A stretch of 64,000 nt of DNA from Roseovarius arcticus (GCF_006125015.1 NZ_SZZN01000001.1:2108001-2172000); one strand, 5' to 3'; positions 29,152 through 39,777 are shown, numbered from the stretch's first letter. A program made the numbers and translations. Notes: a model not told the origin generated them from the sequence alone.

Positions 29152-29651
29152 AGGTCTTTGGCGTTACTGGCTGGAAAAACGCGGGCAAAACAGGCCTGAT
29201 GGAGCGGCTGGTGTCTGAGATCACCGCGCGCGGCCTCGCCGTTTCGACCATCAAGCATGCGCATCACAGCTTCGACGTGGACCAGCCCGGCCGCGACAGC
29301 CACCGCCACCGCATGGCCGGCGCGCAGGAGGTGCTGCTCGTATCCGGTACTCGGGTTGCGCTCATGCAAGAGCTGCGCGGCGCGCCCGAGCCTGAGTTGG
29401 ACGATCTGCTGGCGCGGCTGAACCCTGTCGATCTGGTTCTGATCGAGGGCTACAAACGCGCGCCCCACCCCAAAATCGAGGCCTATCGCGAGGCCGCGGG
29501 CAACCCACTGATCGCGCCGGGTGATGCCACCATCCGCGCTGTCGCCGCTGACTGTCCGCTCAAGGTAGATCGCCCAGAGGGCTGCCCAGTGTTTGAGTTG
29601 AATGACACCAGCACCATTGCCGATTTCATTTTGCGCGAGGTAGGCTTGTGA
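29148..29651 (+). CDS. mobB: molybdopterin-guanine dinucleotide biosynthesis protein MobB
   Basis: A 167-residue GTP-binding P-loop protein with Walker A TGWKNAGKTGLMERL, an IKHAHHSFDVDQPGRDS segment and Walker B LVLIEGYK. It binds GTP and enhances MobA. Overlaps both neighbours by 4 nt in the fdhD-mobA-mobB-moeA run. Confidence 0.95.
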   Translation: MKVFGVTGWKNAGKTGLMERLVSEITARGLAVSTIKHAHHSFDVDQPGRDSHRHRMAGAQEVLLVSGTRVALMQELRGAPEPELDDLLARLNPVDLVLIEGYKRAPHPKIEAYREAAGNPLIAPGDATIRAVAADCPLKVDRPEGCPVFELNDTSTIADFILREVGL

Positions 29652-31783
29652 CCGGATTCGATAGCGTTCTGGTCGTTGATTGGTCGGCCGCCGGGACGCG
29701 CGCGCCCACGCAACCGTCGAAGGATGCAATCTGGCTCGGCCTCGTGCGTAGCGGTGTCGCGGAGGGCCCTATCTATTGCCGCACGCGCATCGAGGCTGAG
29801 ACCCGCATCACCCAGATTATGGAGGAAGAGCGCGCCGCGAGCCGCCGCCTGCTTGCCGCGTTCGATTTCCCCTTTGGCTATCCTGCGGGGTTCGCGCGGC
29901 GCATCACCGGCGAGGATGATCCATTCGCGGTCTGGGATTGGCTCGCTGCGCGCATCACCGACAGCGACACGGGTGCGAACAACCGCTTTGACGTGGCCGA
30001 GGAGATCAATGCGCACTGGGACGCGCCCGGCCCCCTCTGGGGCAAGACGCACGACGATCGCTGGCCCGGCATTCCCTATCGCAAGGCCGGTATCGTCTAT
30101 GACGAAGTGGCCGAAAGGCGTGCCTGCGATGTGGCCGCCAAGGCCGCCAGTAGCTGCTTTCAGCTGTGCTTCCCTCCGACCGTGGGTAGCCAGATGTTAA
30201 TGGGCCTGCCGATGCTGGCGCGGTTGCGGCGGCGCACTGGCGTCGCCGTCTGGCCGTTTCAGCACTGGCAAGACGCGCCCACCGTGCTGGCAGAAATCTG
30301 GCCGGGCCTTATTGAGCCTGCGGTCAAGGCCGCTATGGCACAGCCCGGTGCGCCGGTTCGCGACACCGTGCAGGTCGATCTGCTGGCGCGCGCGCTTGCT
30401 GGCATGCCATCGCCAGAGCTTTACAGTCTGATGTCGAACCTGCCGGATGCAGCGCACGAGGAGGCGTGGATACTAGGCGCCGGTCATGGCGCACGCCTGT
30501 CTGAGCTGGCCTCATCCACGCAAGCGCCCCCTCGTCCGCCGCCCCTGCGCGACGATTGCTTTGCCATGCCCGCGGGCATTGAATGGACGCCGGTAGATAC
30601 CGCCCTCAGCGCGCTGCGCGAAGGATTGCACCCGATCGCGAGGCAGTCGCGCTGCGCATTGCCGGGCGCCAGCGGGCGCATATTGGCCGAGGCTGTAATC
30701 GCCCGCCGCGCCAGCCCGCCACATGCAAATTCGGCGGTCGACGGCTATGGCTTTGCCCATGCTGCACTGCCGGCGGGCGACGCGATCCTGCCGCTGGCGC
30801 CCGGCCGCGCCGCTGCCGGCGCGCCCCATGTCGGCGCGCTGCCGCATGGCCAGGCGCTGCGCGTCCTGACGGGCGCGATCATCCCGGAGGGCGTCGATAC
30901 CATCGTACTGGAAGAAGATACCCGGCAAAGTGCAGGTCAAGTCGCCTTTCGCGCAGGGATCAGACGCGGCGCCAACACTCGCAAAGCAGGCGAAGATATG
31001 GTGGCGGGCGCACAAGTACTGCAGCCGGGCCGCGTCCTGACCCCTGCCGATCTTGCGCTGCTGGCGTCGGTCGGCATCGGCGAGGTGCGGGTCTATGATC
31101 GGCTGCGGGTCGCCGTGATCTCGACCGGGGACGAGTTGATCGAGGCGGGGCAGGACGCCGAACGCGGCCAAATCTTTGACGCGAACCGTCCTATGCTATT
31201 GGCGCAGATCGCCAGCTGGGGGATGGAGGCGGTCGATATGGGCCGCATCGCCGATAATCGCGGAAGCCTGCGCGCCGCATTAAACAAGGCAGCTCGCCGT
31301 GCGGACGTTATCCTCACCTCTGGCGGCGCGTCGGCGGGCGACGAGGATCATGTGTCGGCCTTGCTGACCGAGGCGGGCGCGATGCAGCAATGGCGCATTG
31401 CGCTCAAGCCCGGGCGCCCACTGGCGCTGGGATTGTGGCAGGGCACGCCGGTCTTTGGCCTGCCCGGCAATCCGGTGGCCGCGCTGGTCTGCACGCTGAT
31501 TTTCGCGCGTCCCGCCCTCAGCCTGCTGGCCGGCGCAGGGTGGAGCGTGCCGCAGGGCTTTGACGTGCCCGCCGCCTTTGAGAAGTCAAAGAAGCCGGGC
31601 CGCCGCGAATATCTGCGCGCACGGATCCGCGAGGGCCGCGCCGAGGTGTTTGCCTCCGAGGGATCAGGCCGGGTCAGCAGCCTCAGCTGGGCCGAAGGAC
31701 TGGTAGAACTACCCGATGGCGCAATGCAAATCGCGCAGGGCGATCCGGTGCGCTACATCCCGTTCGGCAGTTTCGCGCTTTAA
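29648..31783 (+). CDS. moeA: fusion: DUF429-like domain plus molybdopterin molybdotransferase MoeA
   Basis: A 711-residue protein, about 300 residues longer than MoeA alone. Residues 1 to about 300 start with LVVDWSAAG, contain [10 protein letters not shown] and end in a Pro-rich linker; this resembles a DUF429/RNase H-like fold, but I cannot assign an activity. From about residue 310 it is MoeA: the SAVDGYGFA motif, [42 protein letters not shown] and [10 protein letters not shown], then the C-terminal beta domain. MoeA inserts molybdate into adenylylated molybdopterin. The start is GTG overlapping the mobB stop. The frame is continuous. Its TAA overlaps the stop of the convergent gene within TTAA. 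Confidence 0.9.
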   Translation: MTGFDSVLVVDWSAAGTRAPTQPSKDAIWLGLVRSGVAEGPIYCRTRIEAETRITQIMEEERAASRRLLAAFDFPFGYPAGFARRITGEDDPFAVWDWLAARITDSDTGANNRFDVAEEINAHWDAPGPLWGKTHDDRWPGIPYRKAGIVYDEVAERRACDVAAKAASSCFQLCFPPTVGSQMLMGLPMLARLRRRTGVAVWPFQHWQDAPTVLAEIWPGLIEPAVKAAMAQPGAPVRDTVQVDLLARALAGMPSPELYSLMSNLPDAAHEEAWILGAGHGARLSELASSTQAPPRPPPLRDDCFAMPAGIEWTPVDTALSALREGLHPIARQSRCALPGASGRILAEAVIARRASPPHANSAVDGYGFAHAALPAGDAILPLAPGRAAAGAPHVGALPHGQALRVLTGAIIPEGVDTIVLEEDTRQSAGQVAFRAGIRRGANTRKAGEDMVAGAQVLQPGRVLTPADLALLASVGIGEVRVYDRLRVAVISTGDELIEAGQDAERGQIFDANRPMLLAQIASWGMEAVDMGRIADNRGSLRAALNKAARRADVILTSGGASAGDEDHVSALLTEAGAMQQWRIALKPGRPLALGLWQGTPVFGLPGNPVAALVCTLIFARPALSLLAGAGWSVPQGFDVPAAFEKSKKPGRREYLRARIREGRAEVFASEGSGRVSSLSWAEGLVELPDGAMQIAQGDPVRYIPFGSFAL

Positions 31784-32808
31784 CGCGCACCCCACGTATC
31801 CGACAGACGGTACCCGCCCGGCCACGGATCATCTGGGTCCAGCATGTGCTGATGCGTGCCGGTAATCCAACCGCGTCCTGAGATCTCGGGGATGATTGCA
31901 GGTCTACCCCCTACGGATGCCTCGGCCACAATCCGGCCCGCAAAGGTCGAGCCGATCAATGACACAGCGGTCAGCGTATCATCCACGCCCATCTGTCCGC
32001 GCGCTGCCAGCACCGCCATCCGCGCGCTCAAAGCGGTGCCGGTGGGCGAGCGGTCTATCTTGCCCGGCCGGACGGCGCAGGCCGCGCCAGCGCGCAGTTG
32101 ATTTCCTTCGCGCACTACAGGGCCAGCAAAGAGACAGAACGAGATGTGCCGCCAGTCAGGGTTGTCGGGATGATGAAATCCAAGCGCCTCGTTCGCCGCT
32201 GCGGTGATCTGCATCCCCATTCGGGCGAGCGTGTGCGCCTCATCCGGCACCAGCGAAAATCCAAGTGCGGCGGCATCGACAAAGACAAAGCTGTCCCCGC
32301 CATAGGCTGTATCGACGGTGAGCGTGCCCAGCCCTTCGACCTCAAGCGGAACATCCAATTGCGCGGCAAAGCTGGGCAGGTTTTGCACAAAAATACGCTG
32401 CGCTTTGCCACCGCTGCACTCGGCGCGGACCTTGACCAGACCGCCCGGCGCCTCCAGCAGCATTTCGGTCACAGGCTCGGTCATGGGTACGATACCGCTA
32501 TCCAGCAGGACCGTTGCGACGCAGATCGAGTTTGAGCCGGACATTGGCGGCGTGTCCTCCGGCTCCATAATGATAAAGGCCGCATCCGCGCGCGGATCCT
32601 TGGGCGGCACCAGCAAATTGACATGGCGAAAGACGCCGCCTCGCGGCTCGTTCAGGACGAAATTGCGCAGGGTATTATCCTGTGCGATCCAGCGGCTCTG
32701 CTCCCATATCGTATCGCCGGGCGGGGGTGCGACGCCGCCGACGATAACGTCGCCAACCTCCCCTTCCGCATGGGCAGAGATAACGTGAATGGTCTTGGTG
32801 CTGCGCAT
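31780..32808 (-). CDS. proline racemase superfamily protein with Ser/Thr active-site pair, candidate 3-hydroxyproline dehydratase or epimerase
   Basis: A 342-residue member of the proline racemase fold. The first active-site block reads [11 protein letters not shown], so Ser90 stands where the racemases have Cys; the second reads [12 protein letters not shown], with Thr256 in place of the second Cys. Racemases use Cys/Cys, and trans-3-hydroxyproline dehydratases are known with Cys/Thr, so this Ser/Thr pair is unusual and argues against proton-relay racemisation. It lies 12 nt behind the aconitase-X gene, which suggests dehydration or epimerisation of 3-hydroxyproline. The exact reaction is not decided. 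Confidence 0.82.
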   Translation of the reverse strand: MRSTKTIHVISAHAEGEVGDVIVGGVAPPPGDTIWEQSRWIAQDNTLRNFVLNEPRGGVFRHVNLLVPPKDPRADAAFIIMEPEDTPPMSGSNSICVATVLLDSGIVPMTEPVTEMLLEAPGGLVKVRAECSGGKAQRIFVQNLPSFAAQLDVPLEVEGLGTLTVDTAYGGDSFVFVDAAALGFSLVPDEAHTLARMGMQITAAANEALGFHHPDNPDWRHISFCLFAGPVVREGNQLRAGAACAVRPGKIDRSPTGTALSARMAVLAARGQMGVDDTLTAVSLIGSTFAGRIVAEASVGGRPAIIPEISGRGWITGTHQHMLDPDDPWPGGYRLSDTWGAR

Positions 32809-32820
32809 AGGGTCGCCTTT

Positions 32821-34500
32821 CTAAGTGGTTAGCCAGTTCGGCGGATCGCTGGGCGCGAAACCTGTCACCGCGGCATCAGCGCAATCAGTCAAACTGCCAA
32901 AGCGCACGCTGCGCCCCGATAGACCGGGCGCGTAATGGGCGTATTTGCCGGAATTCGTCATCAAGACGCGCGCGCTGGGTGGAAACACCGGCTCGGAAAT
33001 TGAGCACCAGCAGATATCCGGCACGACCTGCACGCCCGATGCTTCTAGGCGGGTGAGAATGCCGCCCGCGCGGATCACGTCCAGCACATTCTGGCCGACG
33101 GTCACGATCACGGCCGTATCCGCGTGCCGTTTGCGCCCGGCCAGCGCCGCATCCAGTGCGCGGCATTCATCTGCTGAGAAATGCGGGCTGCCAAACGCGA
33201 TCAAATCGACCTTCGCCGGGCCAGCGTTGAACTGCTGCCAGGCATCCGCCAGATCGGCCGCGCCGACCCGCACCGCGTCTGCATCCGGCGCCAGCGCGCC
33301 CACCGCTTCGGGCGTCACGCCTGCGACATGCAGCATGGGCGCGGCAGAGGTTGTGCCGAAAGCCGCGCAGAGCGCCTTGAGATCGTCAGGGCTGGGCGAT
33401 GTGTTCTCCAACCCCGTCAGCATTGGGATGCGGTCGGGTGCGACGCGCCCGGCCAGCCAGCCCAGCAGCGGCCAAAGAGCGTCGTCGTAGGTCTCCGGCA
33501 GATCAATGTGCACCGCCCGGCGCGCTGCGCGGCCCGCATCCAGATAGACGCCCGACAGCGGCGCGCGTCCGGTGATAGCGATAAACAGGTCCATGAAGTC
33601 AGGGTGTTTTACGGTGCGCGCGCCAAGGATCGAATTTGCATAAATCACGGCATTGGATTCAGACCAGCCGATCATTTCGCCCACCTTCGGCGCGTCCTGC
33701 AGCAGATATGGCGCGCAGGTAAAGCTAGGCCGTGCGCCCATCTCAACATACGCGTCGGCCAGTTTCTGCGCTGGCCCGCCAAAGCTGGGCGGTACGCCCT
33801 GCTCGCGCCAATGCGCGTGATCCACCGATATCGCGTTCATCGTGGTCGGCACGCGTACGCGCGCGCCCATGTCGGCCATCGCGCGGGCAAATGTCAGGTT
33901 GGCCGGGCTGGCATAAATGCAGCCGTCGATATGCGCCCGGGTCACGTCCACCAATTGCCGCGCCCCCTGCCCTGCGGCCACGGTGCAGATCACCTCCAAC
34001 GCCAGCTTGGCCGCGTTGCCCTCTGCCCCGTCCAGCATGGCGCGGTCGGCGTCCGTCAATTCAAGCGTGGCTGTAGGCGGCGGGGCGAGGTCCAACGACC
34101 AATCCTCCGCGATTAGCTTTCCGGCGCCAATCGTCGCGTAATCTGCCTGCGCCAGCCTGTCCCATTCCTCGGCGTCCAGCCGCAGGACGGCCAAAGGCGT
34201 CTGAAACATCCGCCCCGCGATCAGCGCACCCAGCGTCAGGATGTCCTCTGCCTCGCGAAACACCAGCGCGGCCGGCGCATTGCCGCCCAGCGCCAGTTCC
34301 AACAGCACGCCGCTGCCGGTGCAGGAGCCGCGGCTGGTCGGTAGCAGCACCACCGCCCCGGCCAACGAGCGACCATGAAACGGGTGATGCGCGTCGATCA
34401 CTACGCCAGTTGCCGCATCGACGCCGCCCCAGAAACTGAGGCCTTCGGGGCTGGCCATGACCGGTCCCTCGGCTGCGGCCTCAACGATAATTTGCGCCAT
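32821..34500 (-). CDS. aconitase X type I, probable cis-3-hydroxy-L-proline dehydratase
   Basis: A 559-residue fusion of an N-terminal swivel domain (DUF126; residues about 1-135, loop [17 protein letters not shown]) with the large DUF521 aconitase-X domain. Fused type I aconitase-X proteins were shown in other proteobacteria to dehydrate cis-3-hydroxy-L-proline to pyrroline-2-carboxylate using an iron-sulfur centre. Cys residues in the [14 protein letters not shown] and PDICWCS segments are likely ligands. It lies between the hydroxyproline epimerase and the second racemase-family gene, which supports that substrate. Confidence 0.87.
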   Translation of the reverse strand: MAQIIVEAAAEGPVMASPEGLSFWGGVDAATGVVIDAHHPFHGRSLAGAVVLLPTSRGSCTGSGVLLELALGGNAPAALVFREAEDILTLGALIAGRMFQTPLAVLRLDAEEWDRLAQADYATIGAGKLIAEDWSLDLAPPPTATLELTDADRAMLDGAEGNAAKLALEVICTVAAGQGARQLVDVTRAHIDGCIYASPANLTFARAMADMGARVRVPTTMNAISVDHAHWREQGVPPSFGGPAQKLADAYVEMGARPSFTCAPYLLQDAPKVGEMIGWSESNAVIYANSILGARTVKHPDFMDLFIAITGRAPLSGVYLDAGRAARRAVHIDLPETYDDALWPLLGWLAGRVAPDRIPMLTGLENTSPSPDDLKALCAAFGTTSAAPMLHVAGVTPEAVGALAPDADAVRVGAADLADAWQQFNAGPAKVDLIAFGSPHFSADECRALDAALAGRKRHADTAVIVTVGQNVLDVIRAGGILTRLEASGVQVVPDICWCSISEPVFPPSARVLMTNSGKYAHYAPGLSGRSVRFGSLTDCADAAVTGFAPSDPPNWLTT

Positions 34501-34511
34501 AACGGCCCCTT

Positions 34512-35513
34512 TTAGATAACGACAAAGCCATGTGCGAACGGATCACGCTCGTCGATGAAAATAGTGTTGAAGCCCGTCGCGCGCGCCCAGCCAGCAATGG
34601 AGGGGATGATCGCGGGTTTCCCCGCCACCTCGGTCGCCGCCTCCACCCGGCCGCTAAAAAGCGAGCCGATGATGCTTTCATGTACAAACTCGTCGCCGAC
34701 GTTCAGCAGCCCTTTGGCCGCGCGCTGCGCCATGCGGGCGGACGTGCCAGTGCCGCAGGGCGAGCGGTCGATCGCCTTGTCGCCGTAGAACACCGCGTTG
34801 CGGGCATGCGCGCCGGGTGCGCGGGGCGCACCGGTCCATAGGATATGGCTCAGGCCATTGATCGCGGGATGCTCGGGGTGGATGAACTCGTACTTTGCAT
34901 TAAGCGCCGCGCGCAGTTTTGGGCTGAGGCCAACAAGCTGTGAGGCAGTGAAATCGGCGATGTCCGAGAAATTCGCCTGAGGCTCGACGATGGCATAAAA
35001 GTTGCCACCATAGGCGACGTCGACGACCACCTCGCCCAAACCCTCGACATCGGCAGTCAGCCCTTCGGAGTGCAGAAACCCCGGCACATTGGTCAGGCGC
35101 ACCTCTTCGACAAAACGGCCCTCTTGGCGATAGGTCACGTCGACGCGCCCGGCCGGCGTCTCCAGCGCCAGTTGGCCCGCCACAGCAGGTTTCACCAGCC
35201 CGTTTTCCAGCGCGATCGTGACGGTGCCGATGGTACCGTGGCCGCACATAGGCAGGCAGCCGGACGTCTCGATAAACAGGACCGCGATATCGCAATCACC
35301 GCGCGTCGGCGGGTAAAGGATCGCGCCAGACATCTGGTCATGTCCGCGCGGCTCAAACATCAGGCCGGTGCGAATCCAGTCATACTCGGCCAAAAAATGC
35401 GCGCGTTTCTCTAGCATATTCGCACCGTGCAAGAGGGGCGCGCCCCCGGTGACGAGGCGCACAGGGTTGCCGCAAGTATGGCCGTCGATGCAAGGAAATG
35501 TGTATTGCGTCAT
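34512..35513 (-). CDS. 4-hydroxyproline 2-epimerase
   Basis: Converts trans-4-hydroxy-L-proline to cis-4-hydroxy-D-proline, the first step of bacterial hydroxyproline use. The 333 residues have both catalytic Cys: Cys90 in [10 protein letters not shown] and the second in [12 protein letters not shown]. An early Cys-Gly-Asn-Pro segment (HTCGNPVRL) is typical of this clade. The start overlaps the stop of the D-amino acid dehydrogenase gene by 4 nt, the enzyme that would take the product. Confidence 0.92.
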   Translation of the reverse strand: MTQYTFPCIDGHTCGNPVRLVTGGAPLLHGANMLEKRAHFLAEYDWIRTGLMFEPRGHDQMSGAILYPPTRGDCDIAVLFIETSGCLPMCGHGTIGTVTIALENGLVKPAVAGQLALETPAGRVDVTYRQEGRFVEEVRLTNVPGFLHSEGLTADVEGLGEVVVDVAYGGNFYAIVEPQANFSDIADFTASQLVGLSPKLRAALNAKYEFIHPEHPAINGLSHILWTGAPRAPGAHARNAVFYGDKAIDRSPCGTGTSARMAQRAAKGLLNVGDEFVHESIIGSLFSGRVEAATEVAGKPAIIPSIAGWARATGFNTIFIDERDPFAHGFVVI

Positions 35514-36742
35514 GATTGCCTCATAAAGCGCGCGGGCGTGAATGGGGTCATGTCGATCCCCGGTGCCTTGCCTGTCAAGAGGTCTGCAACAATGGCCGCA
35601 GTCGCTGTGGATTGCGTTAGGCCCAGATGGCCGTGCCCAAAGGCGCAGATTACGTCTGGACGGCCGGGCAGCGCCCCGATAGCGGGCAGGCTGTCAGGCA
35701 GCGACGGGCGAAACCCCATCCACTGGGTGCCGCCGGTCGTAACAAGGCCGGGCAGGAAATCTGCCGCCTTGCGCAACATGGCATCGGCGCGTTTGTAATT
35801 GGGCGGCGCAGTTAGCCCGCCCAGTTCAACCGCGCCGCCAACGCGCAGCTTGCCTGCCAGTTTCGACACGACAAAGCCGTGAGCGGGGAACGTAATATGC
35901 TGGCGCAGATCAAAGCCGCCATGCGGAAGCGTGGTGTTGTATCCGCGCTCAGTCTCAAGCGGGATACGCACGCCTGCGGTGCGGGTCAGATGATGCGAAT
36001 GCGCGCCGGCGGCGATCACAACCCGGCCTGCGAGGTCGCCGGTGCTGGTACGCAGACCTGTAGCTGTCAAAGCCTCGGCATCAGCGATGATGATCTCTCC
36101 GCCGCCCGCGACAAACTTATCCGCCAAGGCCTGCACATACACCTTGGGATCGTCGATCGTGGCCCAGCCGGGGGTAAAGGTCCCATGGGTAAAGCGCGGC
36201 GATAGGCCCGGCTGCATTTTGGCCAGATCGTCGCCCGTCAGGTGGCTAAACTCCACGCCGCCAGCCTCGCGCGCGCGCCAGCCGTCCAGCGACGCCTCGA
36301 ACTGATCGAGGCCCTCATAAACCTGCAACTGCCCCTCACGGCGCAGCATGTTCGACGCGCCCGCGCGCATTAGGAACCTGTCCAGCGTCCCTTGAGCGTG
36401 GTTCATCAGCGCGGTCTGCGCCGCCGTCGATGCAGCCACCTGCGACGGACGGCTGGCCCGCCAAAAGCGCCACATCCACGGCAAGATGCGCGGCGCGTAG
36501 CCTAGCGGGATGCTCAGCGGCCCCAGCGGGTCCAGCAGCCATTTCGGCGCTTGGCGCATGATACGCGGCGAGGCAAGCGGCAAGATATCGGCAAAGGCGA
36601 ACGCCCCGGCGTTGCCCGCAGACGCGCCCGCCGCAGGACCAGTGCGGTCGATAACACGCACGGACAAGCCTCGCGATTGCACCTCCAGCGCGATGGACAG
36701 GCCCACAACGCCCGCGCCGACGACAAGCACCTTGCCTGTCAT
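35510..36742 (-). CDS. FAD-dependent D-amino acid (D-hydroxyproline) dehydrogenase
   Basis: A 410-residue flavoprotein of the DadA type. The FAD Rossmann motif is VVGAGVVGLSIALEVQSRG, followed by AGASAGNAGAFAFADILPLASP, the usual DadA block; the C-terminal FAD segment is FGHGHLGLTQSTATA. From its position between the epimerase and a transporter ATPase it should oxidise cis-4-hydroxy-D-proline to pyrroline-4-hydroxy-2-carboxylate, passing electrons to the respiratory chain. It starts 1 nt inside the ATPase stop (TAATG). Confidence 0.9.
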   Translation of the reverse strand: MTGKVLVVGAGVVGLSIALEVQSRGLSVRVIDRTGPAAGASAGNAGAFAFADILPLASPRIMRQAPKWLLDPLGPLSIPLGYAPRILPWMWRFWRASRPSQVAASTAAQTALMNHAQGTLDRFLMRAGASNMLRREGQLQVYEGLDQFEASLDGWRAREAGGVEFSHLTGDDLAKMQPGLSPRFTHGTFTPGWATIDDPKVYVQALADKFVAGGGEIIIADAEALTATGLRTSTGDLAGRVVIAAGAHSHHLTRTAGVRIPLETERGYNTTLPHGGFDLRQHITFPAHGFVVSKLAGKLRVGGAVELGGLTAPPNYKRADAMLRKAADFLPGLVTTGGTQWMGFRPSLPDSLPAIGALPGRPDVICAFGHGHLGLTQSTATAAIVADLLTGKAPGIDMTPFTPARFMRQS

Positions 36743-37464
36743 TACCGGACGCTCGACAGGAACTTGCGGGTTGCCTCATTCTTGGCGTCGCCGAAAATTT
36801 GCTCGGGCGGGCCAATCTCAGCCATCACGCCGCTCTCGAAATAGGCCACGCGGTCCGACACGTCGCGCGCAAATCCCATCTCGTGCGTGACGCAGATCAT
36901 GGTCATCCCGCCTTCTGCCAATAGCTTTAGCGTATCCAGAACCTCGCCCACCAGCTGCGGGTCCAGCGCCGACGTTACCTCGTCAAACAGCATGTAGGCG
37001 GGCGACATCGCCAGCGCGCGGGCGATGGCCATGCGCTGCTGCTGGCCGCCGGACAGACGGCCGGGATAGACATTGATCTTGTCGCCAAGGCCGACATGGT
37101 TCAGCTGCTTTACCGCGATCTCCTCGGCCTCGGCGCGCCCCATGCCCTTGACCTTGCGGGGGGCGAGCGTGACGTTCTCCAGCACGGTGAGATGCGGGAA
37201 TGCGTTGAACTGCTGAAACACGATGCCGATGCGCTGGCGCAGCTTGTTGATATCGGTACTGCGCGCGTGAACCTCGATTCCGTCTACCTTGATACGGCCG
37301 CTGTCGATAGGCTCCAGCCCGTTGATGCAGGTCAACAACGTCGATTTACCCGAGCCTGAGCCGCCGATCACCGACACGACCTCGCCCTTGTCGACGGTCA
37401 GGTCGATCCCCTTCAGCACCTTCAACGAGCCAAAGGATTTGTGGACGTTCTCGATCTCAATCAT
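36742..37464 (-). CDS. amino acid ABC transporter ATP-binding protein
   Basis: A 240-residue GlnQ/HisP-type ATPase with Walker A GGSGSGKST, Q-loop VFQQFNAF, signature RLSGGQQQRMAIARAL, Walker B LFDEVTSALD and the H-loop VTHEMGFA. It powers uptake by the two permeases encoded directly upstream. ATG 37464 gives the family N-terminus and overlaps the permease stop by 8 nt. Confidence 0.96.
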   Translation of the reverse strand: MIEIENVHKSFGSLKVLKGIDLTVDKGEVVSVIGGSGSGKSTLLTCINGLEPIDSGRIKVDGIEVHARSTDINKLRQRIGIVFQQFNAFPHLTVLENVTLAPRKVKGMGRAEAEEIAVKQLNHVGLGDKINVYPGRLSGGQQQRMAIARALAMSPAYMLFDEVTSALDPQLVGEVLDTLKLLAEGGMTMICVTHEMGFARDVSDRVAYFESGVMAEIGPPEQIFGDAKNEATRKFLSSVR

Positions 37465-38110
37465 TCTCTTGCCACTTTCTTTCCAGATGCCCGCCCAGCC
37501 GCGCAATGGGGAAGCTGAGGGCGAAATATATCGCGCCGGCGATCAGCAGGATCAGCATCGGTTCCTGCAACCTTGTGATTATGATCTGGCTGGACTTCAG
37601 CAGCTCAATGATGCCGAGCCACATCACCAGTGCACTGTCCTTCATCACGCCCAGCGTCAGACCGATCCAGCTGGGTAGGCCAACGCGCAGTGACATGGGA
37701 AACACGATCTGCGTCATGTCCTGCCCCCAAGTGAGGCCCAGCGAGCGGGCCGCGCGGCGCGTCACCGGCGGCACGGCGTCAATCGCGCCGCGCACAATCT
37801 CGGTACAATAGGCCGAGGTATAAAGCGCCAGCACAATGCAGGACGTGGTGAAGGGCGAGATTTGCAAACCCGCAATGGCCTGAAATGCATTGGCAAGGAT
37901 CAACTGGATCAGCAGCGGGACCGAGCGGAAGATGTCCAGCAAAAAGACCAGCGGAAGCGTCAGCCAAGGGTTCACATGGCTGCGGATTACGCCAAACGTG
38001 ACGCCCAAGAGGGTGCCGCCCGTGACGGCAAAGAAGGTAATCGCCAGCGTGACGCCAGCGCCCTTCATCATGAACCACAAATCGCTAGCGGTAAGGCTCG
38101 TATCAAACAT
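37457..38110 (-). CDS. amino acid ABC transporter permease
   Basis: A 217-residue HisM/GlnP-type inner-membrane permease with about five membrane segments. The ATPase-coupling EAA-like loop (RGAIDAVPPVTRRAARSLGLT) and the N-terminal GAGVTLAITFFAV segment are present. It forms a heterodimer with the permease encoded upstream. Confidence 0.94.
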   Translation of the reverse strand: MFDTSLTASDLWFMMKGAGVTLAITFFAVTGGTLLGVTFGVIRSHVNPWLTLPLVFLLDIFRSVPLLIQLILANAFQAIAGLQISPFTTSCIVLALYTSAYCTEIVRGAIDAVPPVTRRAARSLGLTWGQDMTQIVFPMSLRVGLPSWIGLTLGVMKDSALVMWLGIIELLKSSQIIITRLQEPMLILLIAGAIYFALSFPIARLGGHLERKWQEND

Positions 38111-38120
38111 ACTCAGCCCC

Positions 38121-38786
38121 TCAATACCGGAAGAGACGCCAGGCGAGCAGACGCGCGCCCAGCATCACCGCCTTGGCAATGCAGTAGTAAACAACACCCG
38201 CCAGCGCGAACAATTCGAACGTGCGGAAGGTGCGCGAATTCAGGGCCTGCGTGACGCCAGTCAGGTCGGTGTTCATGCCCACCGTGACGCCCAGCGACGT
38301 CATCAGAATGGCCCAGACCATCTGGTTCGTCGTCGGCAGAAACGCGATGCGGAACATCTGCGGCGCGACGATCAGCCGAAACGCCTTGGCCTGCCCCATA
38401 CCCAGCGAGCGGCCCGCGCGCATTTGAGTATCGGGAATAGCGCGCAGCGCACCGCGAAACGTCTCGCAGAGGTAGCCGGCGTTGTTAAACGTGATCCCGG
38501 CCAACAGCGCGACGAACGGGCTTAGGTAGATACCAAACGATCCAAGGCCGAAATGCGCCATGTAAATCTGAAACAGAGCGGGCGTGTTGCGCGCCACTTC
38601 GACCCAAGCGGTCGCAGGCGCGCGCAGCCAGACCGACCTCGAATTTCGCCCCACTGCCAGCAGCACAGCGATCGTGATGCCCAGCGCCATCGACAAAAGG
38701 GAGATTTGCATCGTGACCAATGCGCCCTCCAGCATCTGCGGGAGGGCGCGAAAGGCCTGTCGCCATTGGAATGTATATTCGAACAT
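38121..38786 (-). CDS. amino acid ABC transporter permease
   Basis: A 221-residue HisQ-type permease with about five membrane segments and the coupling loop RGALRAIPDTQMRAGRSLGM. The N-terminal MLEGALVTMQISLLSM segment is typical of the polar amino acid family. It is the second half of the permease pair and begins 85 nt after the binding-protein gene. Confidence 0.94.
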   Translation of the reverse strand: MFEYTFQWRQAFRALPQMLEGALVTMQISLLSMALGITIAVLLAVGRNSRSVWLRAPATAWVEVARNTPALFQIYMAHFGLGSFGIYLSPFVALLAGITFNNAGYLCETFRGALRAIPDTQMRAGRSLGMGQAKAFRLIVAPQMFRIAFLPTTNQMVWAILMTSLGVTVGMNTDLTGVTQALNSRTFRTFELFALAGVVYYCIAKAVMLGARLLAWRLFRY

Positions 38787-38871
38787 GCGCGCTCCGGCGT
38801 CGGGGGCTGGTCGGTGGGGCTGGATTAGAAGTAGTCAGACGGGGGGCACGCGGCCCCCCGCCCTGCTGCAA

Positions 38872-39681
38872 TCAGTAATAGACCTTGTCGACGGTCAGGC
38901 GGGGCGCGTCGCCACCGATATACTGCTCGTACAGTTCTTGGTAGCGGCCCGTGCGAACCTGCTGGTTCACGAACAGGTCAAGGTAGTTCAGCAGGCCGTA
39001 CTCCTGACGCAGCGCGATCAGACCCACGTAATCGACGTCATAGGGTGCCTCGCCGGTCATGCTGAGACCCTCGTACTTGCCGCCCTGAACGATGGCCGAC
39101 GCAACGGTGGAGGTCACTGTGGTCGCGTCGATCTGCCCTTGCGACAGGGCAAGGAACACGTCTGCCTGGCTCTGATACGAGCGGAAGGAGCCGCCTTTGT
39201 CCCACTTCTTGATGTCCTCTTCCAGACGGATCGCCTCATAGGTGCCTGCGACCGAGCCGACGGTGCGGTCCGCCAGATCCTCATAGGTTTGAAGGCCAGC
39301 ATCTGCATTCGTCACCACATTAAATGTGAACGCGAAGTAAGGAATCGTGAAGCCGACGGTGCGCGCCCGCTCCAGCGTGTCCGAAGTCGATGCGATGCCC
39401 ACGTCAGCGCGGCCCGAGACCAGCGCCGGGATGCGGTCGGGGAACGGTGTCTCGACGATTTCGGCGGTCACGTCCAGCGCTTTGGCCAGATCGTTGCAAT
39501 AGTCAACGTCAAAGCCGATCGGCTCGTTGTTGGCATCGCGCGAGCCCATGGGCGGAAAGTCCAGCACAACTGCGCAGCGCAGCGTGCCCGAAGCGATGAT
39601 GTCGTCCAGCTTGTCAGCGCTTGCGGCCGGTGCCACCAGCGCGGCGGCAACCAGCGCGCCTGTAAATTTGATGAATTTCAT
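38872..39681 (-). CDS. amino acid ABC transporter substrate-binding protein
   Basis: A 269-residue periplasmic family-3 binding protein. Signal peptide MKFIKFTGALVAAALVAPAASA, then SGTLRCAVVLDFPPMGSRDANNEPIGFDVDYC, the usual first lobe. The ligand-binding Asp/Arg blocks of amino acid binders are recognisable. Operon context predicts hydroxyproline or a related imino acid as ligand. It heads the transporter and catabolic run that continues to the racemase-family gene at 31780. Confidence 0.92.
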   Translation of the reverse strand: MKFIKFTGALVAAALVAPAASADKLDDIIASGTLRCAVVLDFPPMGSRDANNEPIGFDVDYCNDLAKALDVTAEIVETPFPDRIPALVSGRADVGIASTSDTLERARTVGFTIPYFAFTFNVVTNADAGLQTYEDLADRTVGSVAGTYEAIRLEEDIKKWDKGGSFRSYQSQADVFLALSQGQIDATTVTSTVASAIVQGGKYEGLSMTGEAPYDVDYVGLIALRQEYGLLNYLDLFVNQQVRTGRYQELYEQYIGGDAPRLTVDKVYY

Positions 39682-39765
39682 TTTTATTCTCCCTGTTGCG
39701 CCCCCGGCCGTACCGCCAACGTGGCGACGAGTCGGGTAGCTAGTTAAAACGAATACCACTTAACC

Positions 39766-39777
39766 CTTGAATACAAG
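39766..39777. promoter_or_regulatory. CTTG-N4-CAAG inverted repeat upstream of the binding-protein gene
   Basis: CTTGAATACAAG lies 84 nt before the binding-protein start and 43 nt before the dctM stop of the preceding unit. Half-sites CTTG/CAAG around an AT-rich centre fit GntR-type operators. Short, so could be chance. Confidence 0.3.
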
